Of a stretch of 54,843 nt of DNA, positions 24,724 to 35,459 are shown in pieces. Numbering within the stretch: the stretch's first letter is position 1; the number at the start of each line of letters is the position of its first letter. The translations under genes and the position numbers were made by a program. Source of the stretch: Antrodiella citrinella (taxonomy: Eukaryota > Basidiomycota > Agaricomycetes > Polyporales > Steccherinaceae); contig SGPM01000175.1 of the NCBI GenBank assembly GCA_004802725.1, positions 1 to 54,843 on the forward strand, given 5' to 3'. The notes beneath the pieces were generated by a model that did no database searches, was not told the origin of the DNA, and was given only the letters and a program-made list of their open reading frames with translations.

Positions 24724-27700
24724 CTAATTGCGAAGTAAGTAACTTCTTTGCAAATGACGGCAGTAGTGAAGTACCCGATCAGCATACACAGGAGAAACAT
24801 GACACTGCCTCGAAAATGGCGTCTCGACGCGATAATTGGTTTTGATACGCTTGCGAGGCGGAGGAGTTATCAGTTCAACCTCAGAGCGAGGTCCAGTAGC
24901 AGTCTTTGCAGAGGAAACAGCTCGCGTAGTAGTAGCCCCGTTATCGAGAGACACTTTTCCAATGAAGGAGTCCACTTCAGGGTCGGAGTAACTGGTAGAA
25001 GGCGTGGCAGATTTTGCATGTTGAGAGTCCAGTTTCTTTTCCGAGTCACGGTTAGAGGCAAGAAAGTCAGAGGGGTCAGGCAGAGCAGAGTCGTCGTCGT
25101 CAATATCAGGTAAAGCAGCCTGAGTCGGGGCCGGTTTGCGGCCTTCGTTGAGGTCGGTGAAGTTCAGGTTGAAGTTAGGTTTAGGCCTGGATTTCGCCTG
25201 GCTGAAGGATACTTCGCTGTCTTCGACCTTGATGCGTTGTCCTTCGGGAAGAGACAGTCGGTCCTTAACGTGAGTGCTTCGATGAAGATGCTCGAGCTGC
25301 ACCAGGCGTGAATCTGGCTTGTGGGAAGGTTTAGTCTTTGCTTTGAGCTTGAGCTTGGGTTGCGCATCCTCGTCGTGAATTTGTTGCACATCTGCGTTGT
25401 CCTTCGTCACGGCTTTCTTCTCACCATAGGCGCTATCTTCGGTTCCGAATGTCTTCTCCACTCGTCTCTTCGTCCAAGGTGGAGGCCTGTCCAGGCCCTC
25501 GCGACAACTTGACGATGAATTAGCCTTTTTGCTACGCCAACACTGTACTACTCACCAAAGATGTTTGCACTTTGTTTTATCTTTGCACAGATGGTTACAT
25601 CTAAAGCAGCCAACCTCGTGAGCAAAGGACATAGTCGTTGTGGAGTAAGCTTACGCGAATTTGCCATTTGCAAGGCGGCGAATAGTTTGCGATTCAGAGA
25701 GGTCAGATGGTAGCGTCGTAGCATTCTTCGGTTTCTGGGTGGTTGAGGCGAGAGCTTTCGGCGGGACATGATTCTTGGATCTGCGACCTGATCAAAGGTG
25801 AGGCTTAGTTGGGGATAAACAAAAGTGACCAATCGTACTTCCTGGGGACTTGGTGAGGTCGATCATGGGTACGTCTTCTTCTTCGTGGGCATCATCATCA
25901 GGAGCTTCGAATTTATGCCAAAACTCGGGGTCTTGTTCGAGACCTTCCATGTCCGTGGTCTATAGAATACATGTAAGCACTTGACACCTCCCTTCAGGGC
26001 GCGGATATACCAATGACGACTTAGGACGTGTATCCATAGTTAGATATAGACTATGCCGAGTTTTCGGCTTATACGTCTCGTTTACAGTCACACCTGCCAA
26101 TTGTTCCTAGACGACAGAGTCAGATAAGTCTGTATTCACAACGAGGATCAACGCACAGAGGCTATCTGTACGGTGATGATCTGGCTCGGCTTTGTCAACT
26201 CTGCGACAACAGTGAATGTCTTCGAAGATGCGAGTAGCTTGGTGCTGTGTGGAGGTGAGCCTTACTGGTCAAATGTGATCGGTGGACTGTACACACGGAA
26301 TGCGACGGAAGTCGATGAAATCAAGATCGGACGTGAATGTGACAACAACTGTCATATCCTGTCCTCTTGTCGTTTTCTTCTTTTTGATTGTGGGTCCAGC
26401 CTTAACGATAAGGCCGCATTCAACTGATAGCTCTACCTTGACCGGATTCTCGCCGTCACTGGTCTCTACGCTGGCTTCCGAGATGGCGAGAGTATACTGA
26501 GGGAACTGTTTGACAGATGCCAAGACCTCGTTTCCGAAGGGAGGCCTTCGATTCAAGAGCTGGTGACTTTCTCAATATAAAGCAAAATAGAGATGACAGA
26601 GTACAGCACCTGCTCGATTCTGAGCGTGTCTTGCTTTCGAAGCATAGCGATGGTATTCACTCCGAATTGCGCAAGCACCTGTCCCGTGTTATGTTCAGAC
26701 GTATGCACAGTTTGTACTTCGATACAATACCTTGATCCTGTAGCAACATATAAATCGATGCTCAATAATGGAAGAACTGAACACGTACGACTTCTCGCCA
26801 ATTTGCACGATTTGTCGCAGCACGTTAGGACGATCTTCCCATGTTTTCGCGTGCAAGCATCGAAGCCTATGAGCAGGTCAAACCAGAACCAGAGAGTAGG
26901 TATGCGGTGACGTACAACTCTAGGCCGTGCTTGACTTGTGCGCCGGATTTCTTGATGATAGCGATCTCAACCATAGCTACGACGTAAATTAGCGAGGGCA
27001 TAAGTGAGATGGATAAAAATCTGACCTCGCGCGAGTCGTGGTGCATGTCGAAAAACAGTTAGAGCTTCCAAGGATGGCTGATTGTCGCCGTTCTTGTATT
27101 GTGCGTCGTTGAGATTGATCCCACCAAGGATCGCCTTCACTGACGTGATCAGAAGTGACCATGAGATGGCGAGCATACTGCAACGCACCTGTATGATGAG
27201 ACATATCTTGTCCGACGGCTTTTCGACTTTCCTCACCTTATACCGGATATCGTAGTGCTCCCGAATCTTGTTGTAGACCTAAATCGAAACAAAGTGAGAA
27301 CAGAGACCCAAGTCGTACTTGAATCCCAGTCACTTACTGGCTTATCTCCAGCTCGGAGTTTGATGTCAGAGAACCTTCAGTAAGTATCAGCTTTGCAAAC
27401 AGATGCGCAGGGATGACGGACTGACTCCTCGGCAGTTGAAAGAGTCTCTAACTTGAGCAATAGATCAATACGAGCACATACGACAACATGTGGTCATCGA
27501 CATACCATTTCTCGGAGCGTGGCGCGTTCGGGTATCTTCAGGATGAGACTCATCTGCGAATGACGATTGAACAATTTGACAGCATGGCGAGATTGACAGC
27601 ACGCACCGTAGACTGCTTCACGTAGTACTGGAATGGAAATCCATCAGAGTTGAGAGAAGACTGAAGACTGAATGGCGTACCTTGCTCATCGTATCGCCAT

Positions 27701-30700
27701 AAGGCGTTGAGGCCAACGTATCATCATCGGACTTCTGAACCAGTTCGTTTTCTTGCAGCTTGGCGATGCTCTGCGTCACCATCTCGTCGATTCTCTCTTG
27801 CCACGTCTGATCGCTCTCCTTGCCGATGGCATAATGCCTGGGGTTGCGTTGTATGCGTTGCATGAGGAATGACTTGTGCAACCATTTCTTCGCGGACTCG
27901 ATGTCAGTGATGGTGTGTAGACCAATCTCGGAATTGAGATGTTCGGCGAGGTTACGATGAAGGCAGCTTTCGAGCATCGTGCACCCTTGGACTAGTGCCT
28001 TGTATTTGGCCTCTAGCTCGAGTTCACATAGAATAATCGCCACGCCTTCTTGATCTGTACATATCGAGAGTCATGGCAAGATCGTGCGAATAAAAAGAAG
28101 TTGCGCACCAAATTGCGGTCGACCCTGTGCGACAGAGAACATCAGTCGACGTGGTCTTGCAATACATTCGTCTCACTTACTGCCCGACCAATCATCTGCA
28201 TGATGTCAAGGTCTGAATACTCTTGTACGACATTGTTCTGGAATATCTTGACTCCCTTGATAATGACGGTGTGCGCAGCTGAAGATTTGCGAGCATCATG
28301 TCATCGTGTAGTCGTCTGCCAGTGAGTAAGCGAATTATACGTACGCAGATTTACACCGACAGCTAATGTCTGATAAACATACTCAGTGAGAATACGATCG
28401 GTGAAAAGGGTCTGGTGCTCACCGAAGTCGCAACAATGACCCTCAGCAACCCACTTAAGAACAGTGTCTCTATGGCACGACGGTCGTCCAAGGTCATTCC
28501 CGCATGATGTATACCAATACCATACAAGACTAATCCTGCGAGTGCACGAGATGTTACGTTGGAGACTCGGAGAACACCCGCAACTGTGACCACTCACCAT
28601 CAAGTTTTTTGTCGTGAAAGGTTTGCTCAATTCTATGATCAAAATGCGTTGGTGTAAAATGGTAGACGATTCGCGCATGTTCGCACCTTCTGGGCTTCGT
28701 CCATGGAAGAGGTTTCTTGGCCTTCAGTCCGTCCTCGTACTCGCGCATGAGATGTTCCGCGGTCTGGACAACAGCTGAGAAAATACAGTCAGCGTAAATT
28801 CCTCAGAAGCGTCGCGATGCACCATACCTTTCCTGGTGGGACAGAATATCAGCACAGGCTTGTTAGCAGCATGTTGCTGCAAGATCGCAAACAGTCGAAA
28901 ATCAAGATTTCGGGTGAACACGAAATCATTCACGCCATTCTTGCGCTGCTGTCCATAAACAAAGCGGGACAGTTTGCACGGTCTAAACTCTTCACCAAAC
29001 TGAAGTAGTGCATGACATGTCAGACACAACCACACCTCTGCCACAAGCGAAGATGGCACCTCTTTGATAATAGCTGGACCATTGGATATGCCATGCCCAA
29101 CCCAATTGGCAACGTCGTCGATATTGGGCACCGTGGCGGAAACCATGACGAAACGCACTGAATTGCCTCTGGCATGCATACGCGAGATGACTACCTCCAG
29201 CGTGCTTCCTCGAGATTCGTTAAGGATGTGAACCTAGTCCGAATCATGGTTGGTAAACCCATCAGCCATCATTTTGGGAAAGAGCCTACTTCATCAACCA
29301 AGAACAGTTGTATCTGGGCTAAGATCCGCGTATGATCCTCCCAATTCCTGGTCAGACTGTCCCATTTTTCTCCAGTAGTGACGCTGCGGAAATAGGTAAG
29401 CGTTTGCAGACACAAGACTCTCCGACAATACCCACATCACGTTGGCATCCTTCGCATCGCCCCATGCGCCCCTGCCGAAGTGGACTGTATCTCCGGTAAG
29501 CTCGCAACCTGGGAAGAACGCATGCACTTGTTAGCAATCTGAAGTCTGGTGATTCTAGCAGTCGTACGTACACTTGACTCCAAGGGCTTGAAATTTGATA
29601 GCCCAGTCTCGATATTTCTCAGAACAAAGAGCCTAAATATATGCGCGAGTCTGTTGAACGAAGACCCCGAAAGTAACCGCAGCGAGCATACCTTGGTGGG
29701 TGCCACGTAGATACATTTAACCGGTCGACTGCCGGTGTTCATGAGCATACGGATAATTGCAAGCTCGAAGAGCACCGTTTTTCCGCTCCCAGTTGGAGCT
29801 AGGAAGACGTTGAGATGGATATCGCTGGAGCAAATAAGTGAATATACCGCTGACAACCTAAAATATAGTCAATTAGATCGGCTCCTCAGCGACGATTCAG
29901 AAGAACCGCATACCATATTCGCATCGCTATGCATAAGCTGGGAAGTGTGAAGTGAGTGCATGGATTATCAGCAGCGATGTACTTACCGTGTCAAAGCATT
30001 CTGACTGAACGGCATTGAACACCCCGAACTTGAATAGATTTCTGTAGATATCAGCTGAAGAGATGTCGATGAATATTACATAGTACTAATTACGGAGTAT
30101 TGCTCACATAGTTCAGACGTCGGTCGAAGTCGTACACCGTGCGCGTTTCTCGGATTAGAGCCTCGCGTTTCGATGGTGCTCTGTAACTGCATTCCTCTTT
30201 GACTGGCCTGCGACGCGGACCATATTGGTGCTTCCTGAGTTCGAGAAGAGCTAGCTTGTTGCCTGTGGGTTCCGTCTTGAGAGGATTGCGGTTGCCGACC
30301 AGGGTTGAACGAATTGTTTGCAAGACTTTCTTGACGAGCAAAACCTGAAAAAATGTTGGGTGTGTCCCTTTGATGATCACGCAAGGAACATACTCACCAT
30401 GTTGTTGTGTATGCGGATAACTTGAACGCACAGGTAGCGCTTGACGAGAGGCAGACGGTTGGACTGAACACGACGGAATTGGATTCGACGGCCCTGAACG
30501 GTAGGTAAACGTGTCTTCTTCTTCGTATTGGGATATATCATCGTAGTCATCGTATTCACACGTTGCATGTACTTGCGATCCGGAGTGTCCAAATGAACGT
30601 GCACGCTGATATGTAGTCCCCATGCGTTCCGGAGGGGATGGAGACGAGTATTCTACGCGGAGGATCGCAGTCAGATATCGTTTGTGACCGGATTTTGCGC

Positions 30701-30873
30701 ATACAGTCACCTATCTCATCCGTCCAGTGACTCTGCTCTTCGTACGGCTGCTCAGCGGGAGGACTGAGATCAAAGTCGACATCATAGTCGATTGGAGCAT
30801 TTTGAGAATCTAAGCCATGTCCGTAACTTCCAAAATCTTCATCCTCTATGTCGTCGTGAGGATAAAAGGACAT
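24019..30873 (-). CDS. HFM1: MER3/HFM1 meiotic DNA helicase
   Basis: This Ski2-like superfamily 2 helicase of the ZMM group stabilises crossover intermediates in meiosis. Thirty-eight hand-placed exons join with no frame break to about 1621 residues. Walker A APTGSGKT lies at about residues 253-260 and DEVH at 363-366. SATVPN, then [12 protein letters not shown], and motif VI QMIGRAGRPQFD (about 595-605) complete the helicase core. A winged-helix region and a Sec63-like part ([21 protein letters not shown]) follow, with a helix-hairpin-helix type stretch near IGEKSIKVLAQFGV. A Cys/His cluster [16 protein letters not shown] and a long disordered tail close the protein. Micro-exons of 10 nt (29848-29857), 16 nt (28109-28124) and 7 nt (26731-26737) are needed. 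The tail contains a duplicated exon. An upstream in-frame ATG at 30936 probably lies before a 5'-UTR intron. Confidence 0.93.
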
Positions 30874-30955
30874 TCCTGCAAGGAGAGTAAGTAGATGGAG
30901 TGAAGGAATGAAAGACGCAGTGCTAGTGGACGGCACGATATTGAAGCGGAGCTCT

Positions 30956-30981
30956 AAACGCGTCGCGTAATGTGCATGTGA
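30956..30981. promoter_or_regulatory. Double MluI-box block upstream of MER3/HFM1 (26-bp identical copy 1)
   Basis: The block contains ACGCGTCGCGT at 30958-30968, followed by AATGTGCATGTGA. The whole 26 bp is identical to 33507-33532 upstream of CKS1. It lies 83-108 bp before the MER3/HFM1 ATG and about 250 bp before the divergent sphingoid-base kinase ATG, so it could serve either gene. Recognition by an MBF-type factor is inferred from the ACGCGT core. Confidence 0.6.
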
Positions 30982-31228
30982 TCGAATGCCGGATTCGGAT
31001 TCGACCTGAAATCAGTAAAGGCTTGTGCCACTCATGTGTTCGTACCATACCCAAGCTCCGGGTTTGCCGGGTTCGGGAGAAGCGTAATTCCTCCGTTCCG
31101 CACTAGTACTGCACTATGTACTATGTAGCTGTCAATAGCCTCCGACTCTCCTATTCTCTCGGCATGATAACTAGGGTCATCGCTCGCTGTGGCGACGGCA
31201 ACTCGCACTACCCACTCATTTGAACGCC

Positions 31229-33330
31229 ATGTCGTTTCTGCAGAAGGTCACCATCGTAGGGGATGAACAGGGATCGACGTTCACGTTGACCAACACTCAG
31301 TTGAGGATCAAGCGCAAGCAAGAGAGTACGTTGTTCCCAGGCTGGGCTTTACCGACGTGCGGAAGAAACTCACGGTTGGACTTCAGAGAAATGGGACTGG
31401 CCGGAGTGGCTCATCCCGTGGAGACATGTCGTCTGGGCTGGACTCGTGGATGGACAATTCGAAGTTAATTTTCTGTCCAAAGGGTTCAGGAGGAAAGGGC
31501 CGTTGCGTCTTGAGCGGTGCACAGGCAAAGTCGATGAGGTGTCTCTGGAACTCGTCGGGAAGTTGATGCGCGACATTGAGAGTGCCGCGTATGTAGGAGT
31601 CAAACCAGGTAGGAGATTGAAGGTGTTTGTGAACCCCAAAGCTGGTCCAGTGAGTCCTCCATGTATTTCCCTTGCTGTTGACTCCTAACTAAATTGTGCC
31701 TTCACAGGGAAAGTCAGAGCAGCTCTTCAACAAAGAGATTGAACCCATGCTACGTGCTGCACATTGCAAGCTGGATGTGACCTGTATGTCGTTATTTCGT
31801 TCCGATGGACATCACCAAGTTAACGCGCCGGTAAGATACCACTCATTTCCAGCATGCCATCGAAGTCTCGAGGGACCTCCCGCTGGAACAGTTCGACGCA
31901 GTAATCACTGTGGGTGGCGATGGGATGGTCTACGAAGTTTTGAACGGCTTCGCGGAGCACAAGGACCCTTTGAGAGCCCTGAAGATCCCTATTGCACCCA
32001 TACCGACAGGGTCAGGGAACGCCCTTTCACTCAACCTTCTTGGCGTCCGTGTATGTCTCTCCTCTTACTTTGTTACTTGAGTCGTATTTATGCCGTCCAT
32101 NCCCTCAGGAGGGTCTGGACATCCTAGCTGCTACGCTGAACGGCGTCAAAGGTCGTCCAATGCCTATTGATGTGTTCTCAGTAGTTCAAGGACCCAAACG
32201 AGCGCTCTCCTACATGANGCAGACTACAGGACTGCTCGCAGAAGCAGACTTGGGTAGCGAGCGAGCGGGAAGCACGTACGTCAAANCGACCGCGAATCGA
32301 CGACATTCGTAACTTACAGCGTGAGGCATCTTACAGGCGCTTCATGGTGTACTTCCTCATAGGGGTAGCCAAACACAAACGCGTACCTATCAAGTTACAG
32401 ATCAAAGTTGCCACCGCAGACAAGCAGAAGATGGTGGATGATTTATGCGCATCCAGGAGGCAGGCGAAGATTGATCTCGAACAGACTTTGTCGCAGCCGA
32501 AGTCGGCCAATGCCCCNTCTGACGAGCCAACGGACGCTAAGNGCGAGCCACTGGACACGACTGCCCCTGAAGACGAAGGTGACAACGTTGCTGGTACCTC
32601 CCATNCTCACCGGCACCGGCACACGTCTTCNTCAGGCTCCGAGCCAGCCCGCTCCGACTTCCGGAAGAGCTCGAGCGGCGGTTCGGTCTTGTCTGATACC
32701 ACACCAGGTACCACTCCGCCGAGGACACCTCCNCCGTCGTCTTCCACCTTGCCTCCTCTGAAATTCGCCTCTTTGAAGGATGAGGAACTACGCGAAGAGG
32801 ATGGNTGGACGACTGTGACGGATTCTATGATGTGGTGTGTAGCTGGCAAGGGCCCGTACGCGCGGCGAAGCTCTCATGTCATTCCCGGTATCCATACCGA
32901 ATGACGGTCTGATTGACGTTGTAGTGCATACACCAGTAAGTGATTTTTGCTCACCGTTTGCCCATGCCAACGGTGTTGATAATAATCTCGCAGACTACGC
33001 GGACTGGACTGATCAAGGCAATTGACGGAGCTGACAAAGGTCAGTTNTTNTGGAGGAACGAAGTGAGTCTCCAATCAATATATCTGTTNNTTATGTTCGA
33101 CATGGCTGATTGTCCTGAAGGAAAAGTACTACAAAGCCGAAGCGTATCGCGTTACACCAATNCCGTCGAGGAAGCGCTCCAGTTGTGTTTCCGTGGACGG
33201 GGAAGCGTTCAAGTTTGAACCTTACCATGTTGAAGTGCATCCGGGGCTCGCAACGTTGCTCAGTCCGTACGGATGCTATTGTACAGAGTTCAATATTCCG
33301 CCACCTGGAGGCAAGNGGAAAGGGAAGTGA
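31229..33330 (+). CDS. Sphingoid long-chain-base kinase (DAGK-catalytic family), one apparent frameshift
   Basis: This family phosphorylates dihydrosphingosine/phytosphingosine (yeast Lcb4/Lcb5). Exons 31229-31325, 31387-31649, 31708-31783, 31836-32050, 32109-32275, 32337-32935, 32994-33062 and 33121-33330 give about 564 residues. The catalytic-domain marks VFVNPKAGPGKS, TVGGDGMVYEVLNG and PIPTGSGNALSLNL are intact. The conserved block GKGPYA near 32850 is followed in another frame by ALMSFPVSIPNDGLIDVVV. Exon 6 is one base too long to keep phase, so there is a +1 shift around 32858-32868. The region holds many Ns, so a base-calling error is more likely than a real mutation. A long Ser/Pro-rich insert sits in exon 6, as in other fungal enzymes. 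Confidence 0.88.
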
Positions 33331-33506
33331 TGTAGTTGGTTTCTGCTACGGCCATCTATTCTATTNACNATCGAACAATGCCTCGCATCGNGTATTTCTA
33401 TCGAGCAATGTCTCGCATCGTGTATTTTATATTTGATCTGAGTCTTNGCATCCAATGAAATGNTATTCGCCTCATCCTGTCGAACGCGATGTTGTGTCGG
33501 CGCTTA

Positions 33507-33532
33507 AAACGCGTCGCGTAATGTGCATGTGA
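33507..33532. promoter_or_regulatory. Double MluI-box block upstream of CKS1 (26-bp identical copy 2)
   Basis: The same 26 bp occurs as at 30956-30981, with ACGCGTCGCGT at 33509-33519. It lies 137 bp before the CKS1 ATG and in the same orientation as copy 1 on the plus strand. Yeast MBF sites are ACGCGT, so an S-phase or cell-cycle role is a reasonable inference. Confidence 0.6.
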
Positions 33533-33668
33533 CCGAGTCGATATGAGTGGCCCACTGCCCAGGCCTGTCATTTCTAGCCTTGACCACGCGCGACGAGGAC
33601 AATAGCAGTCACACTCATCCGCATACCCACCTTCTCGATACCCTGTCCCCTCGTTGTCACGTACGACC

Positions 33669-34195
33669 ATGNCGTCCAAGGATCCGAAAGTAGATGCCGC
33701 AAAGCTAGAGGAATACCTTGAAAGGTGCAGTNCAGTCCTACCCTTCGTTTGGCCCGCCACAATGTCCGCTCACGCGATGACGCCAATTTTTTGGGTTTGA
33801 TTGATACTAGGATACACTATTCTGAACGGTACTCGGACGAGGAGTTTGAGTATCGCCACGTTATNCTGCCGAAACCGCTCTTCAAGATGATCCCGAAGCA
33901 GTTTTTTAACCCGGACGATACGGGGACCTTGCGCTTGCTCACTGAAGAACAATGGCGAGGGATTGGAATTACGCAGAGTCTCGGGTGGGAGCACTATGAA
34001 GTACATGGTGAGTACTATTGCTAGTCGTGGTTGCGGAGAGGGAGAGGAAGGGAAGGCTGATCTTGGTCTGTAGCACCGGAACCTCACGTCTTGCTATTCC
34101 GACGCCCGAAAGACTTCGACGAACAGCTACTGAAGCGACAGGATATGCAAGCGGCGAATGGGAAGCCCGGTGCAAAGCCTGGGAGGAAGAAGTGA
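33669..34195 (+). CDS. CKS1: Cyclin-dependent kinase regulatory subunit CKS1
   Basis: Exons 33669-33724, 33811-34007 and 34074-34195 give 124 residues. The small CKS fold binds Cdk1 and a phospho-threonine docking pocket, setting processive phosphorylation. The core is textbook: [17 protein letters not shown], then [11 protein letters not shown], then the hinge-side [13 protein letters not shown], which spans the second intron. A short Gly/Lys-rich basic tail (AKPGRKK) ends the protein. Two codons contain an N (second residue, and one in RHVxLPKP), so those residues are unreadable. The transcript starts about 340 bp after the kinase gene ends, on the same strand, with its own cell-cycle-type element in between. 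Confidence 0.97.
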
Positions 34196-34742
34196 AGATC
34201 TCAGCTGGCTTGTCGGGACTATCATGAGTGGCTGTGTCGACGTCGTCTCTGTTTGTTGGATCATTCGTGGTACTTGCGGACATGACTTTCCCCTTTCTAC
34301 TCCCTTTCTGTCTCCATTGTATCTCGCATCTGCGCTTTGCCGTTCCATCGCTGTCCTCCTCTCCGTCTGTATGCATAGTTGTCTGTTGCAATAATGGTTT
34401 TTTTTTCTTGGTATTCCGCACCCTAGGTCCTGACTTAGTATATCCTCAGTGAACGACTCGGTTTGTTGCACACTACCACCATGGCCTTCATGGTTTTTTT
34501 TCTTTTTTGCATGTTGTATGACCAACATCTCGCCACTCTTCCCGCATATAGCATGTACGAGGCCTTGCCTTCGCGAGATCATATGTTTTCCAGAGCAGAT
34601 CGTTATTGACGAGTGCGCCGGTGACCAGATTCCAGGATACAGAGTCCACGACCAAATCAGATCAAATGTGTGCACCGTATACATCGGAAAGGCGACCGAC
34701 GCCGCCTTCCGATCCTACAGGCGAAACATGCTGATTGTGTAC
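34196..34742. other. 3' spacer after CKS1 with two T-runs
   Basis: Two T-rich runs (about 34396-34410 and 34493-34506) and no supported gene. It separates CKS1 from a doubtful minus-strand gene. Confidence 0.5.
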
Positions 34743-35130
34743 TCATTTTCTAGGCCGTTCGAGGTACCACAGAGCCTGAGCCTCCTCCGGATACTTCAAC
34801 TCCCTCAAGATCAGCCTTGCCGTCTCCACGACCCCCTCCGGCACCGCATCCCAACTCGTGATTGCAGCAAGTGGTGGGGAATCAGCAAGGCTCCTGCACG
34901 AACTCGTCAGCAGTGTGGCTAGTGATAATATACAGTGACGACTCACATCGTTCTCAAAGCTTCGGGGTGCCACTTTTATGCCATCTACAGGGCCAACTCT
35001 GCACCTGATGGGCGTAGAGAGAGTTGCATTCCAAGGCTTTCGAAAGGAGGGATCCGCGGATACGTTGTCCACGCCATATTGGGTCTTTATCTAGGTTGGC
35101 AGGGAATTTAGAACCAGGGAATGCCTCCAT
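34743..35130 (-). CDS. Possible small gene, unknown product, splicing unresolved
   Basis: From an ATG at 35130 a protein-like start reads MEAFPGSKFPANLDKD. Further down, in another frame, ILRELKYPEEAQALWYLERP reads to a stop at 34743. The two halves look like exons of one small gene. I could not place an intron that joins them with usual fungal length and phase; the obvious GT-AG pair between them is only 28 nt. No family was recognised. It may be a short gene, a decayed gene, or chance. Confidence 0.25.
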
Positions 35131-35459
35131 TGCTGAAGGGTGAAGCTTTGAAGACCGGTGAAGTGGCGAAGTTCAACTGTTCAACGTTCAAGCTTAATGA
35201 GAACTTACACTATGGGATTTGCGAACAGAAGAGAGTCCCCACTTCGTTGCAGATGACGATTATTGCTGTGGAGTGACATGGATCCTGTACTATTAGAATC
35301 CTCGTGATCACGTTATTATCGAAGTGGCCCATGCTGTATGAGACAACAACTATACTACACATAAACAGGGTTGATATGCACATCGGTGAATCATAAAAAG
35401 TCGTCAAGTAAGTCGTCATGCTAATCGTATTCTTCCAAGAAAAGGTATTTGAACCTTCC
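35131..35459. other. Spacer downstream of the NEDD1-like gene
   Basis: AT-rich, with no supported gene. Confidence 0.45.

Noticed and set aside
31784..31852. Micro-exon or 22-nt intron in the sphingoid-base kinase
   Set aside because: An acceptor at 31835 gives a normal 52-nt intron and reads YTTHFQHAIEVSRDL in frame, so no unusual splicing is needed.
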